Of a stretch of 64,000 bases of DNA, positions 17,911 through 26,935 are shown one piece after another; positions within the stretch are counted from its first letter, which is position 1; every line of letters starts with the position of its first letter. The DNA comes from Xanthomonas euroxanthea. Its GTDB lineage: Bacteria > Pseudomonadota > Gammaproteobacteria > Xanthomonadales > Xanthomonadaceae. Position numbers and translations under genes: made by a program. Location of the stretch: positions 378,217-442,216 of the forward strand of contig NZ_UIHB01000001.1 of the NCBI RefSeq assembly GCF_900476395.1, written 5' to 3'. The notes under the pieces were generated by a model. That model made no database searches and had not been told where the DNA came from. It saw only the letters and a list, made by a program, of their open reading frames with translations.

Positions 17911-19356
17911 TCAGTAATTGACCTGCAGCTGCAGCCGCAGCAGGTCGCCTTCCACCACCGGATACGGCGCGGTGGTGACGTCGGTGCGCTTCATCTTGGA
18001 ATAGGCGAACACCAGTTCCAGCGCATCCATCGGCTGCCACTCGACGCCGGCTTCCACTTCGTCCAGGCGCATGCGCGGCGCATTGGTATCGAACTTGGAG
18101 CCGCCGCGGTAGGTCTGCCACTTCAGGTACGGCAGCAAGGTGCCGTAGCTGCCATCGTGCTTGTACATCGCCTGCACATAGCCGCCGCTCAGCGAGCGGG
18201 TGCGGATGCGCCGCTGTTCCACATCCAGCTCCGGGCCACGGCCCACCGTCCACTCGGCCTGCAGGCCGAACGGCTGTGGGTAGTAGATGATGTGCGCGGC
18301 CACGCGCTGGTCGGTGTAGCCGTTCGGGTCGGTGATGGCCGGGGTGAAGCTGCGGCCACCGATGTTGACCGCCGCCGCGGTCGGAACGAAGCGGCCGCTG
18401 TAGGCGTCGGCACCCACTTCCAGGTACTGGCCGTTGGCGAACTTGAACGGGTAGGTGGCGTGCACCACCGCATGCATGCTGTCGTTGCGCTCGGCGCGGT
18501 TGGCGCCCTGGCCGTTGTACACGCCGGCACCGATCACGCCGTAGTCGCCCGAGCCCTTCAAGCCTGACTTGACCAGGTCCTGGAAGCGGCCCTTGGCCAC
18601 GGTAGGGCTGTAGTAGAACACCGCACCGATATCGCGTTCGTCGCGCAGGCCGGAGTTGAGTGCGTCTGCGCGGTCCAGCGTGAGACGGTTCTGGCTGGAC
18701 TGCAGGTTCTCCCAGCCGTACGGCATCTTCGACTGGCCCACGCGCACGCGGTACTCGCGCTTCTTGTCGAAGTAGATGTCGGCATACGCATCGCGCAGCT
18801 GCGCGAAGTTGGAGGTGGTCGACCCGGTCGGCGTGCTCGCAAAATCCGGCTGGAAGTACAGCGACACGTGCTCGTTGAGATCGCCGCTTAGCACCAGGCG
18901 CGCGCGGCGGATGCCCAGGCTCTGGTCGTTGCCGATGAAGCGGTCGCCGGGTGCGCGCAGATCCTGCGCGTCGCCGCCAATGCCCTGGTTGTAGCGGATC
19001 TGCGTGTAGCCGCGCAGGCTCAGCTTGTCGTACCACTTCTTGCCGGCTTCGCTGGCCTTGGCCGGCGCTGGTGCGGGCACGGGCGCAGGTGCGGCCTGGG
19101 CGATGGGCGTATCGGCTGGCACCGGCGCTGCGGGGGCGGGCGGCAATGCCGGGGCGGCCGGCATCGCCGACGCCGGCAGCTTGCCGTTCTCGTCCACCTG
19201 CACGAACTTGCCCAGCTTGTCGCGGCCCGGGGCCGGCTCGGCGAAGATCTGCTTGGTCTTGCGGTCCACGTACAGCTCCAGCTCGGCAGCCAGCGTGCTG
19301 CCACTGGCGGTCGCGCTGAGGGCGCACAGGACGGTGGCGAGATTGCGTTTTTTCAT
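17911..19356 (-). CDS. Phosphate-selective porin (OprP/OprO family)
   Basis: A 481-residue outer-membrane porin. It has a signal peptide (MKKRNLATVLCALSATASGSTLAA), then a Pro/Ala-rich linker (PAPAPVPADTPIAQAAPAP, residues ~68-100). The porin O/P domain starts WYDKLSLRGYTQIRYN, with FQPDFAS and VRVGQSKMPYGWENLQSSQNR typical of OprP. The final strand is RLQLQVNY. The family forms trimeric channels for phosphate or polyphosphate. A candidate Pho box and -10 lie about 120 bp upstream (19486-19519), so phosphate starvation is the likely inducer. It ends 17 bp before the shared terminator. Confidence 0.9.
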   Translation of the reverse strand: MKKRNLATVLCALSATASGSTLAAELELYVDRKTKQIFAEPAPGRDKLGKFVQVDENGKLPASAMPAAPALPPAPAAPVPADTPIAQAAPAPVPAPAPAKASEAGKKWYDKLSLRGYTQIRYNQGIGGDAQDLRAPGDRFIGNDQSLGIRRARLVLSGDLNEHVSLYFQPDFASTPTGSTTSNFAQLRDAYADIYFDKKREYRVRVGQSKMPYGWENLQSSQNRLTLDRADALNSGLRDERDIGAVFYYSPTVAKGRFQDLVKSGLKGSGDYGVIGAGVYNGQGANRAERNDSMHAVVHATYPFKFANGQYLEVGADAYSGRFVPTAAAVNIGGRSFTPAITDPNGYTDQRVAAHIIYYPQPFGLQAEWTVGRGPELDVEQRRIRTRSLSGGYVQAMYKHDGSYGTLLPYLKWQTYRGGSKFDTNAPRMRLDEVEAGVEWQPMDALELVFAYSKMKRTDVTTAPYPVVEGDLLRLQLQVNY

Positions 19357-19485
19357 GGGTCCGGCTCGTGCAAGGGAAACGGGTCGGCGGCAGCATCAGG
19401 CCGGCGCTGCCCGGCGGGGCGGCGAACACGGCACCGGCACGCCACCAGGGCGACCGGTCGTCCTGACGGTGCGGCAATGCGTGCA

Positions 19486-19519
19486 GTTATATTTAGATTT
19501 GATGTCAGTTTGGTGACAT
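19486..19519 (-). promoter_or_regulatory. Candidate Pho box with -10 for the phosphate porin
   Basis: On the minus strand, 19519 down to 19502 reads ATGTCACCAAACTGACAT. These are two CTGTCAT-like 7-mers (5/7 and 6/7 matches) four bases apart, the PhoB box layout. Ten bases further (19491-19486) is TATAAC, a good -10. PhoB promoters have the box in place of the -35 about 10 bp ahead of -10, and this one fits exactly. A 5' leader of about 120 nt would precede the porin ATG. Confidence 0.65.
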
Positions 19520-19889
19520 CGGCAGCCTGCACGGCGCAACGCTGTGTCAGCTGCGTGTCCGGCGCGTGTCAGTTGTGCGACGCACCGAAGGCGGGCCCAT
19601 CGGCGCGCAGGTCGGGCGCCGGGCGCCTGTGGTGCCATGCTGGCATCAGGCCACGCAGGGCCACGCGGAGACGGTGAAGCAAGATGCGGGTGCCCACGCA
19701 AGGCCGTAGCCGCACGCCGTACAGGGCCACGGCGCGGCGGTTGCCTCTGGCGCGAGCGGGCGAGGGGCGGTGAATCAGAACAGGGCGAAGGCGTGTCGTC
19801 GCCCGCCTTCGCCGGATCACTCAATGCCTGGCAGGTTGCCGGGCCGGTGCTGCTGCAGGGTGTCGAGCAGCGCGATGCCAGGGCTCGCC
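19520..19889. other. Intergenic, nothing recognised
   Basis: About 370 bp upstream of the porin promoter and downstream of qorB, both minus strand. It is GC-rich, without a convincing frame, RNA gene or repeat. I see no start codon with a ribosome site and a coherent product on either strand. Confidence 0.5.
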
Positions 19890-20777
19890 TCAGCCGGCCG
19901 GCGCCGCCTGCAGTGCCGCCGCCACCGCATCGGGCAGCGACGTGGTCGGGCGGCCGATCAGCTGGCTCAGCGTGTGGCTGTCGTCGAACAGGCTGCCGCC
20001 ACGCGAGGACGCCGAGCACTGCGCCAGCACCTGCGCGAAGGCGGCCGGCAGGCCGATCTGCACCAACGCCGCCGCGTAGTCGGCTTCGGGCAGGTCGTGG
20101 TAGGCCACCGGCTTGCCGGACTGCCGCGCCACCTCGGCGGCGTACTCGGCCATCGTGAAGGCGGTATCGCCGGCCAGCTCGTAGACCTTGCCGGCCTGCG
20201 GGGTGTCGGCGGCCAGCACCGCTGCGGCGGCCTCGGCATAGTCGGCGCGCGTGGCCGCGCTGATCCGGCCCTCGCCGGCGCTGCCGATCACCGCGCCATG
20301 CGCCACTTCGGCCGCGATCGAACCGGTGTAGTTCTCGGTGTACCAGCCATTGCGCAGCAGCACATGCGGCACGCCGCTGTCGCGCAGCAGCGCTTCGGTG
20401 GTGACATGCTCGGGTGCCAGCGACAGCGTGCTGGTATCGGCGTGCAGCACGCTGGTGTAGGCCAGCAGGTCCACGCCGGCGCGCTTGGCCGCCGCGATCA
20501 CGTTGCGGTGCTGCGGCACGCGCTCGCCCACCGCGTTGGACGACACCAGCAGCACCCGGCCCACGCCCGCGAAGGCCTGGTCCAGGCTCTGCGGGTCCGT
20601 ATAGTCGGCGCGACGCACGTTGATGTCGCGTTTTGCGAACTGCGCGAGTGACGCTGTATCGCGGGCCGTTGCTACGATCCGTGCGGCCGGGACACGCGCC
20701 AGCAGTGCTTCGACCACCAATGCGCCCAGCTGCCCGCTGGCGCCGGTGACGAGGATCAGGGGGGAGGTGTGTGCCAT
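19890..20777 (-). CDS. qorB: NAD(P)H:quinone oxidoreductase, QorB-like (NmrA/SDR family)
   Basis: A 295-residue atypical short-chain dehydrogenase. The N-terminus ILVTGASGQLGALVVEALL carries the NADP Rossmann motif, and ATARD supplies the Arg for NADPH. RRADYTDPQSLDQAFAGVGR, VLLVSSNAVGERVPQHRNVI and LRNGWYTENY match the QorB (YtfG) pattern. The enzyme reduces quinones with NADPH. It is divergent from an HxlR regulator, the same pairing as E. coli ytfG/ytfH, supporting both calls. The expected inducer class is reactive quinones or electrophiles. Confidence 0.85.
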   Translation of the reverse strand: MAHTSPLILVTGASGQLGALVVEALLARVPAARIVATARDTASLAQFAKRDINVRRADYTDPQSLDQAFAGVGRVLLVSSNAVGERVPQHRNVIAAAKRAGVDLLAYTSVLHADTSTLSLAPEHVTTEALLRDSGVPHVLLRNGWYTENYTGSIAAEVAHGAVIGSAGEGRISAATRADYAEAAAAVLAADTPQAGKVYELAGDTAFTMAEYAAEVARQSGKPVAYHDLPEADYAAALVQIGLPAAFAQVLAQCSASSRGGSLFDDSHTLSQLIGRPTTSLPDAVAAALQAAPAG

Positions 20778-20911
20778 GGTGAACTCCAGTAGGTATTGAT
20801 AAGAGGTGTGGTCTACTATCTAGACTCTTGGTCCGCGCACCTATTGTCAGTGCCGTTCAAACCTCCGCAAGGAGGCAGTTTTCCACCCCCTGGTTACCGT
20901 GAGATATCCCA

Positions 20912-21346
20912 GTGAACGCGATTGCTCTGTTTCCGCCGCCGCCGTCCCTGCAAGGCATGCCGTTCGATGCGACCAAGTGCCCGGTGCGCGACGTGCTCGA
21001 TCAGATTGGCGACAAATGGACCATGTTGATCCTGCTGACGCTGATCCCCGGTCCCTCCCGCTTCAGCGCCATCCAGCGCGCCGTGCCGGACATCTCCAAG
21101 CGGATGCTGACCCAGACCCTGCGCAACCTCGAGCGCAACGGCATGATCACCCGCAAGGTCTACGCAACCAAGCCGCCCAGCGTGGAATATGCCTTGTCCA
21201 AGCTCGGCGTGGCGCTGCTCGACCCGATCTCGCAGCTGCTCAACTGGGCAGGCGAAAACCATGCCGCCATCCGCTCCGCACGCGAACGCTTCGATCGTGC
21301 CCAGCAGGCGGCGGTTGCGCTGGATGCCGACGAAGCGATGGCATAG
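20912..21346 (+). CDS. HxlR-family redox regulator (QorR/YtfH-like)
   Basis: A 144-residue winged-helix regulator. [20 protein letters not shown] is the family hallmark, with a Cys at the position where QorR-type proteins sense diamide and quinones. [19 protein letters not shown] is the recognition region. The start is a GTG at 20912, and there is no ATG before the family motif that fits. It is divergent from qorB with about 134 bp between, so it probably represses both. A sequence rich in TAGGTATT/CTATC-like words lies between them, but I could not pick out a single operator. Confidence 0.87.
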   Translation: MNAIALFPPPPSLQGMPFDATKCPVRDVLDQIGDKWTMLILLTLIPGPSRFSAIQRAVPDISKRMLTQTLRNLERNGMITRKVYATKPPSVEYALSKLGVALLDPISQLLNWAGENHAAIRSARERFDRAQQAAVALDADEAMA

Positions 21347-21850
21347 GCATCCGCCTGCCGTAATGAAGAGGAAGCTGGTGGCGCTGACTGCCAGGTGGGC
21401 CAGTCGGCGCGCTGGTTGATCGTCGGTGTGCGGAACAGGGATGCAGCAGTGGGCCGATGCCACGTTTGCCAAGGGCTGCCGTGCATTGGTGGCGCATCGG
21501 TCTCCCGTCCCCTCAAGCGCGGGTCAGCCCCGGCGAGGGCGTGTCGTGCGCCGCTGCTGTCGACAGGCGCAGTCCGGCGCGTGATCCACACCAGGGGTGA
21601 GGGCATCACGGCCGCCTTACGCCAACAGCGAGCTGCCGCGCTGGCCGCTGCGCACGTTGCCGCCGCCGTCTCTGCGGCACCGCCGGCACGCCGGTGCACC
21701 AATGGCAACTGTGAAATGGTGCTCACAAAATCCCGCGCCGGATAAACGCCCGATGGCGCCACCATCAGGGCCGCAGCCCGCAAACCCTTGCGGCATCATG
21801 GGCCGGCCGCGCGCTATCACCGCCATCGCAAATTTCAATCGCACGCCTGC
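21347..21850. other. Long intergenic stretch, nothing recognised
   Basis: About 500 bp between the HxlR gene and the FliA-type promoter of the chemotaxis operon. The frames present are short and lack ribosome sites or recognisable products on either strand. No RNA gene or large repeat was seen. Confidence 0.5.
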
Positions 21851-21877
21851 TCAAGCGCATGCACCGGTATCCGATAA
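21851..21877 (+). promoter_or_regulatory. Candidate sigma-28 (FliA) promoter
   Basis: TCAAG at 21851-21855, then 14 bp, then TCCGATAA at 21870-21877. The flagellar sigma consensus is TAAAG or TCAAG, 14 bp, GCCGATAA. Spacing is exact and 12 of 13 defined positions match. The ATG of the DUF6436 gene is 32 bp further on, and a chemoreceptor follows in the operon, the sort of gene FliA transcribes. Confidence 0.65.
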
Positions 21878-21909
21878 GGGCTCACCTGATCTCGTGAATC
21901 CGCCGCGCC

Positions 21910-22407
21910 ATGCCTGTCTTCGGCACCTTGTCCGCCTCAACGCGACGCACCCTGGGCGCTGCCCTGCTCGCGCTATGGTGCGGCTGGATCGCCGTGGCCT
22001 GGACCACGCCACCTGCGCACGCCAACGACGTGGCAAGTGCGTGGACGCAGGTCCAGGCCAGCCTTCCGGCCGCGCAGCAGACGCCGATGCTGATCGGCGT
22101 CGCAGGCGCCTGTGCGTGTAGCGATCTGGCCGCCGATCGCGCCTGGGCCGTGCTCAGCAGCGCGGTGCGCGCGCGTGGCGGGCAGGTGCGCATGCTCGAC
22201 ACCCCTGCGTTGCGTGGCAGCGGCTATGCCGTGTGGCTGCTCGGCGCCGACGGCCAACCGCGCTATGCCGGCCCTGCAGACGGTGGCGCCGTGTGCGGCA
22301 CGGCCGGCGCGGCGGAGTGGTCGCGCTGGTTACCCGATGTCCTGGCGCGCACCCCCGGTGCCGCGCTGGTGTCCCCTTGTCCTTGTGCCGTGGAGTCGCT
22401 GTCATGA
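21910..22407 (+). CDS. Exported DUF6436-like protein with thioredoxin-like Cys motif
   Basis: A 165-residue protein with an N-terminal hydrophobic segment ([17 protein letters not shown]) acting as a signal anchor. A small periplasmic domain has [14 protein letters not shown], a CxC pair early in the domain, and ends [12 protein letters not shown] with a second CxC. The pattern suggests a thioredoxin-related fold or metal binding, but the function is unknown. Its TGA overlaps the chemoreceptor ATG (ATGA), so they are translationally coupled. With the sigma-28 promoter in front, it may be a periplasmic accessory to that receptor. Confidence 0.7.
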   Translation: MPVFGTLSASTRRTLGAALLALWCGWIAVAWTTPPAHANDVASAWTQVQASLPAAQQTPMLIGVAGACACSDLAADRAWAVLSSAVRARGGQVRMLDTPALRGSGYAVWLLGADGQPRYAGPADGGAVCGTAGAAEWSRWLPDVLARTPGAALVSPCPCAVESLS

Positions 22408-24503
22408 TGGAACTGTCCGCATCGGCACCGCCGACCTCCACCTACGCCACTCGCCTGGCGATCAAGGCCGACCGCTTGTTTCTGTGGCTGGCCGTGCTGC
22501 AGGGCATCGGCTCGCTGGGCCTGGCCTGGTACCAGGGCCAATGGACCACGTTTGTCGCCGTCACGCTGCCCAGCCTGTTGCTGATGGCCTGGCAAGTGCA
22601 GGCCAACCCCGGTACGCGCCTGACCCGCATCACCAATGCGCTGGTGCTGATGGCCCTGGTCGCGGCCACCATCCAGCAGGCGCATGGCCTGGTGGAAATG
22701 CACTTCGGTGTATTCGTGATCCTGGCGCTGCTGCTGTACTACCGCGACTGGCTGCCGGTGGTGGTCGCCGCAGGCGCCATCGCCGTGCATCACCTGGCGT
22801 TCTACTGGCTGCAGTCGCGTGGCATGCCGGTGCAGGCGTTCACTGTCGGCAGCGGGTTTGGCATCGTGGTGCTGCACGCCGGTTATGTGATCGTAGAAAC
22901 TGCCTTCGTCTGCGTGATGGCGATTCAACTGCGCCGCCAGGTCGACGCCCTCGACCACGAGGCCGAGGCACTGGTCGAACTGGCCGACACCCTGGCCACC
23001 GGCGCGACCTTGCCGCCGGCCATCCTGCAGCAGCCCTTCCGCAGCGGCTCGCTGGCGCAGGCGCTGGTGCGCATGAGCGTGCAGGTGGAAGAGCGCATCG
23101 CCCAACAGCAGCAGCTGCTGCTGGAAAATCGCCGTATCCGCCTGGCGCTGGATGCATCGGCAATGGCGGTGGCCATCGTCGACGGGCAGGGCGCTGCCAT
23201 CTATCGCAACCAGTCGTTCCAGCAACTGAGCACGCAGGTCGACCCACAGGTGCTGCACAGCGCACTGGCCGATGCGGTGCAGGCCGGGCATGACGCCGGC
23301 ACCAGCAGGACGCGCGCGCTGGCGGCGCTGCAGCTGCAGGAAAACATCACTCCCGTCCGCGATCACGACGGCGCCTCGCTGGGCGTGGTGGTGGAGTGGC
23401 AGGACCGCACGCAGGACCTGGCATTGGAAGAACAGCTGGCCACCGTCATTGCACAGGCGACGCGTGGCGAGCTCGGCGCCCGTCTGCAGGGGCACGCCAG
23501 CGGCGGCACGCTCGGCCAGCTGGCCGAGGGCGTCAACCAGTTCCTCGCCATCACCGACGACAGCCTGCGGGACATGCGCCGCATGCTGGCGGCGATGTCG
23601 CGTGGTGATTTGTCGCAGCGCATCGATCGTCACTGCGAAGGCGTGTTCGAGCAGATGAAGCGCGACGCCAATGCCACCGCCGACGAGCTGGCGCGCATCA
23701 TTGCGCAGATCCGCAGCTCCAGTACCGCCATCAATGACGCTGCCGGCCAGATCCTCACCCGCAACGATGCGCTGGAGCAGCAGGTGCAGCGGCAGTCGGC
23801 CACCCTGGGCCGTACCGCCACCCAGATGCAGGCCGTGCTCGGCACCATGCAGCAGCACACCGCGCAGGCGGCCGACGCCGACAAGCTCACTGCCGCCGCA
23901 TCCGAGGCCGCGCGCAGCGGCGGCGACACCATGCACCAGGCGATGGGCACCATGCAGCAGATGGAACAGGCCTCGCGCCGCATCCAGGACATCGTCTCGG
24001 TCATCGACGCCATCGCCTTCCAGACCAATATCCTGGCCCTCAATGCCGCGGTCGAAGCCGCACGCGCCGGCGAGGAAGGCCGCGGCTTTGCCGTGGTCGC
24101 CGGCGAGGTGCGCGCGCTGGCATTGCGCTCGTCCACCGCCGCCAGCCAGATCAAGACCCTGATCGGCGAATCGGTCACGCATATGCAGGCCGGCGTGCAG
24201 CAGGTGCGCCACGCAGGCGAAGGCATGCAGCATATCGTCGCCACCATCGGCCAGGTCAGCAGCACGCTCAGCAGGATCGCCACCGCCTCACAACAAGAGG
24301 CGGGCAGCATCGCGCAGGTGCATCACACCCTCGCCGGTGTGGATACGGACATGCGCGACGGCGTCACTCGCATGCAGGACGCCAGCGCCGCCGCACGCGC
24401 CATGGGCGACCATGCCGCGCAGCTGCAGGATGCAGTGAGTGCGTTTGTAGCCGATGAGCGCGATGGCAGCGTTGGTGAAGTGCAGCGGCTGCGCGTTGCC
24501 TGA
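22404..24503 (+). CDS. Methyl-accepting chemotaxis protein with a multi-helix membrane sensor
   Basis: A 699-residue chemoreceptor. About residues 20-185 form five or six membrane helices with conserved [20 protein letters not shown] and [13 protein letters not shown] and almost no periplasmic loop. A cytoplasmic PAS-like segment spans about 240-345, then a HAMP-like stretch ([23 protein letters not shown]). The signalling coiled coil has the invariant tip [20 protein letters not shown] and [15 protein letters not shown] at about 535-575. It sends signal to CheA/CheW. The intramembrane sensor with His and acidic residues suggests sensing of a membrane or redox state rather than a soluble ligand; that is inference. 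No CheR pentapeptide is seen at the C-terminus (ends EVQRLRVA). Confidence 0.9.
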   Translation: MMELSASAPPTSTYATRLAIKADRLFLWLAVLQGIGSLGLAWYQGQWTTFVAVTLPSLLLMAWQVQANPGTRLTRITNALVLMALVAATIQQAHGLVEMHFGVFVILALLLYYRDWLPVVVAAGAIAVHHLAFYWLQSRGMPVQAFTVGSGFGIVVLHAGYVIVETAFVCVMAIQLRRQVDALDHEAEALVELADTLATGATLPPAILQQPFRSGSLAQALVRMSVQVEERIAQQQQLLLENRRIRLALDASAMAVAIVDGQGAAIYRNQSFQQLSTQVDPQVLHSALADAVQAGHDAGTSRTRALAALQLQENITPVRDHDGASLGVVVEWQDRTQDLALEEQLATVIAQATRGELGARLQGHASGGTLGQLAEGVNQFLAITDDSLRDMRRMLAAMSRGDLSQRIDRHCEGVFEQMKRDANATADELARIIAQIRSSSTAINDAAGQILTRNDALEQQVQRQSATLGRTATQMQAVLGTMQQHTAQAADADKLTAAASEAARSGGDTMHQAMGTMQQMEQASRRIQDIVSVIDAIAFQTNILALNAAVEAARAGEEGRGFAVVAGEVRALALRSSTAASQIKTLIGESVTHMQAGVQQVRHAGEGMQHIVATIGQVSSTLSRIATASQQEAGSIAQVHHTLAGVDTDMRDGVTRMQDASAAARAMGDHAAQLQDAVSAFVADERDGSVGEVQRLRVA

Positions 24504-24713
24504 TCTACATCAGATTATCTCTGGCGCGCGATAGCACCACGCGCCACCTTGCCTGATCGCCGGAGCTGACGCCGGGTTTTCCAGGGCCGATAGTGCAACC
24601 ATCGCTTTCGGCCTGCCGGTCCACAGAAGCTGTCCAGCGGCGTTGCCAGCGCCTACATCAGGCGGCGCTGCAAGGCAGATGGCAGCGTAGGGCCTGATGC
24701 TGACGCCTGCCGA

Positions 24714-25076
24714 CTACTTGCGTAGCTCGCGCAGCTTGCCGGTGAACCAGGATTGGCTCGATACAGGCGCAGCATTGCCACAACGCACCTGATACGGCTT
24801 GCCCGACATGCTGCTCTTGGTGGCGGCAAGTTCGATAAAGGACTCGGTGGACGTCACCAGTCCTTTTTTCTGCAGATACTCGTACTTGCGCTGCAAATGT
24901 TCGCTGGCTTTCGGCGCCGCGTACCACGACCCATTGCGCGAAAACTCGCAGTTGGATTGTTCAAGGACCCTGAAAAGCTGACCGACCTCGCGCGTGGTGG
25001 CGGGCGAAATCCCTTGGGCTGAAACCGATGCACAGACACCGAGCAGGAACACTGCAAGACACGATCTAATATTCAT
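24714..25076 (-). CDS. DUF5329 family secreted protein (YfeK-like)
   Basis: A 120-residue protein with a signal peptide (MNIRSCLAVFLLGVCASVSA). The mature region reads VGQLFRVLEQSNCEFSRNGS, ASEHLQRKYEYLQKKG, ESFIELAATKSSMSGKPYQV and the single late Cys in RCGN. That order is the DUF5329 signature. The function is unknown; enteric YfeK is a small periplasmic protein. Start 25076 sits right before the signal peptide; an in-frame extension upstream is not signal-like. It stands alone. Confidence 0.8.
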   Translation of the reverse strand: MNIRSCLAVFLLGVCASVSAQGISPATTREVGQLFRVLEQSNCEFSRNGSWYAAPKASEHLQRKYEYLQKKGLVTSTESFIELAATKSSMSGKPYQVRCGNAAPVSSQSWFTGKLRELRK

Positions 25077-25253
25077 CGACGAATGGTAGCGCATGAAAGT
25101 GCCTGCCGACCGGCATCGAGGGGCGGTACCGAAACAGCTGCGGATGCGCTGCCAAGGCCGCATTTCACAGCGGTTACCAGACGGTATCAACCTCGGCCCC
25201 AGCGGCACAGCGCCGTCGGCCTAGCGACATGCGCCTGTCACCTCATGCAGGCG

Positions 25254-25436
25254 TCAGATGGCCCCACGCCGGCGCGCCAAGGCAATGCCGAACACGGAGC
25301 CAAGCGAGAGACCCAGGCCGATGCCTTGAGCCAAGTTGCCCATTGCTCCCCCGAGGGCCGCCCCAAGGCCTGCGCCGATGGCAATGCTGGCGCCGACCAA
25401 TTTGGAATAGAGCTTGGTATCTGCTGGTTTCAACAT
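25254..25436 (-). CDS. Small glycine-zipper membrane protein
   Basis: A 60-residue protein (MLKPADTKLY...) with one long hydrophobic run made of GxxxG-type repeats (GAGLGAALGGAMGNLAQGIG) and an ARRRGAI end. It is probably an inner-membrane or pore-forming small protein of unknown function. ATG 25436 is chosen over ATG 25442 because AAGGA lies 6 nt in front of the former and is too close to the latter. Base composition is like the small cassette genes to its right, so it may be the last remnant of the integron array. Confidence 0.6.
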   Translation of the reverse strand: MLKPADTKLYSKLVGASIAIGAGLGAALGGAMGNLAQGIGLGLSLGSVFGIALARRRGAI

Positions 25437-25637
25437 GAGCATTCCTTCGTTGATGGTTGAACCGATCCGCCTGGCGATGGCCCTGCACTGCGCAGGCGGT
25501 CACTGACACACACCACGGCCTTGATTTTAATGCCTTGGACTCGCGTTGCAACACAGGAGCCTGCGCGCTGTGTCAGCGGCAGCGTGACGTCACGACATCC
25601 AAAAGGCCGATGTTTTACAGCAAGCGACGCGTCATTA

Positions 25638-25690
25638 GACGCCCGCTCAAGCGGGTTCAGAACCGTTAGGGAAGCGTTATCTAGCGAGCA
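25638..25690 (-). repeat. Degenerate attC-like site (distal end of integron array)
   Basis: On the minus strand, CCCTAACGG leads into a perfect hairpin CCCGCTTGAGCGGG and then GTCTAATGAC. The order core, central stem, core is like the clear attC sites further right, but the arms are worn and spacing is short. It lies just after the 263-aa gene and marks the probable distal boundary of the array. Confidence 0.4.
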
Positions 25691-25735
25691 AGGCCAGACC
25701 AGCGGCAACGCAACAATGGAGCCATCAGGAGGATG

Positions 25736-26527
25736 CTAGACATCCGCCGGCGCGTATCGCAACAGCGTCGAACCCTCGAAGTAATTCCCGTAATACTCGC
25801 CCGCCCGCAAACCCGGGTTCGCCTCAAAATCGATGTAAGGCTCGGAGCAATGCGGGCAGCGGAAGGGATTGAGGTAGGCATAGCGGGACCCATCCGGCGC
25901 CGACGGCAGTGCATCTTCCAGCGCAGCAAGCGCTTCGGCATCCGGATCGGACAGCGCTGCAGGGCTGCCAGGCAGATGGCTATCGACCGTAATGGTGTAG
26001 TTGCCAGACCCCGAGTAGAAGTATCCCGCGTTGCTAAAGCCGGCGTGGTAGGAGCGGATCAGGAACGAACGCTTGCAATGGTCGCATTCGCAGGAAAGCA
26101 CCACGTTGCTATTTGTGACCAAGCCGTTGAAGTGCAGCCCCCTGGCAAACAGTCCCTTGCCTGCAAGGGCGGAACTGTTGACGCTGGCACCCGGCAGGAA
26201 GAACGGCTGAAACCTGATCCCGGATGCCTTGCCGGTCGCAAATGCGTCCGGATCGAGCTGCTCGGTCTGCGAAATGACGCAGTCCGCCTGGCACCCGAGG
26301 TTGGGATGTACGCGAACCGAGAAGTGGAACCACCCAGTCGCAGCACCAAGTTCATGCCGGTGCACCTCTCCTGCCGAGTCGGCAAACTCCAGGATGCTAT
26401 CGGCCCTCAACCACGAAGAAGGCTTGATCTCGCACGGAACATCGTTCTGGTCAACGCGACACAACTCCTGTCCATTGGCTCGAACGATCAGTAATGGAGC
26501 AGCTTTCTTCTTGAAGATGGAGAACAT
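25736..26527 (-). CDS. Integron-array protein with two zinc-ribbon CxxC pairs, function unknown
   Basis: A 263-residue protein starting MFSIFKKKAAPLLIVRANGQ. Two CxxC-type knuckles, CECDHCKRSFLIRSYHAGF (about 180) and RCPHCSEPYIDFEANP (about 240), look like a split zinc ribbon. The middle has WFHFSVRVHPNLG. No enzyme motif is seen. The start was taken at 26527 rather than further upstream because the longer product is unlike protein. Reading direction and composition match the other cassette genes. Relatives with CxxC near both ends occur among hypothetical zinc-binding proteins in proteobacteria. Confidence 0.6.
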   Translation of the reverse strand: MFSIFKKKAAPLLIVRANGQELCRVDQNDVPCEIKPSSWLRADSILEFADSAGEVHRHELGAATGWFHFSVRVHPNLGCQADCVISQTEQLDPDAFATGKASGIRFQPFFLPGASVNSSALAGKGLFARGLHFNGLVTNSNVVLSCECDHCKRSFLIRSYHAGFSNAGYFYSGSGNYTITVDSHLPGSPAALSDPDAEALAALEDALPSAPDGSRYAYLNPFRCPHCSEPYIDFEANPGLRAGEYYGNYFEGSTLLRYAPADV

Positions 26528-26594
26528 GCTTTCCTTGGCGGTAAGGCGTGAGTAGGAGATCGGATCGCTGGGCGACTGGACAGATTTTAAGGCT

Positions 26595-26891
26595 TTAGCT
26601 TCGCCTGCGGCGAGCCAAGGACCATGCCCATGAGAAGAGCAAGCAGACGCCGAAGAGCGTAAGCAGAAAAGCGGCAAGCCCCGCCCAGGACATGCCGAAC
26701 AGCCAAAGGCCAGAATGACACGCGACCGGGTCTCTTGCGGTGAACGCAAAAGTGGCGCAGGGCGAAGGAGTTTTGGTGTGATGCCACCAGATGAGCGTAA
26801 CGGAAGCACCGAAGACCACCAGTAGCGCAGCCAATAGCCGAAGCGCCCGATATCCAACCGGCGTCTTTGTTGATTTCGGATGTGTGCACAT
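26595..26891 (-). CDS. Small two-helix membrane protein, integron cassette
   Basis: A 98-residue protein with two predicted membrane helices, LRLLAALLVVFGASVTLIWW and LAAFLLTLFGVCLLFSWAW, and an arginine tail (SLARRRRS). Two Cys in the loop (SPCATFAFTARDPVACHSG) could bond outside the cytoplasm. Function unknown. The start is ATG 26891, just after the attC-like core of the neighbouring cassette. Orientation is away from intI, as expected for a cassette gene. Confidence 0.5.
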   Translation of the reverse strand: MCTHPKSTKTPVGYRALRLLAALLVVFGASVTLIWWHHTKTPSPCATFAFTARDPVACHSGLWLFGMSWAGLAAFLLTLFGVCLLFSWAWSLARRRRS

Positions 26892-26898
26892 GTGCAGA

Positions 26899-26935
26899 GC
26901 GGCCTTACGCCTAAATGAGGTGTTGGGGCTTACCA
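26899..26935 (-). repeat. Short attC-like core
   Basis: Minus strand: GCCCCAACACCTCATTTAGG and then CGTAAGGC follow the TAA of the 130-aa gene directly. GCCCAAC-type cores of this kind open many attC sites, but the usual central stem is missing, so this is probably a shortened recombination site. Confidence 0.4.

Noticed and set aside
16646..19477. Very long minus-strand open frame through mesD and the porin
   Set aside because: It crosses the terminator at 17856-17893 and runs opposite mesD and out of frame with the porin. The real porin frame ends at 17911.
20778..20911. HxlR operator between qorB and the regulator gene
   Set aside because: Several similar short words are present, but none forms a clear inverted repeat of the expected size.
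21597..22121. Frame before the chemotaxis operon
   Set aside because: It overlaps the DUF6436 gene out of frame and crosses the candidate sigma-28 promoter. It is Arg/Pro/Ala-rich and without a signal.
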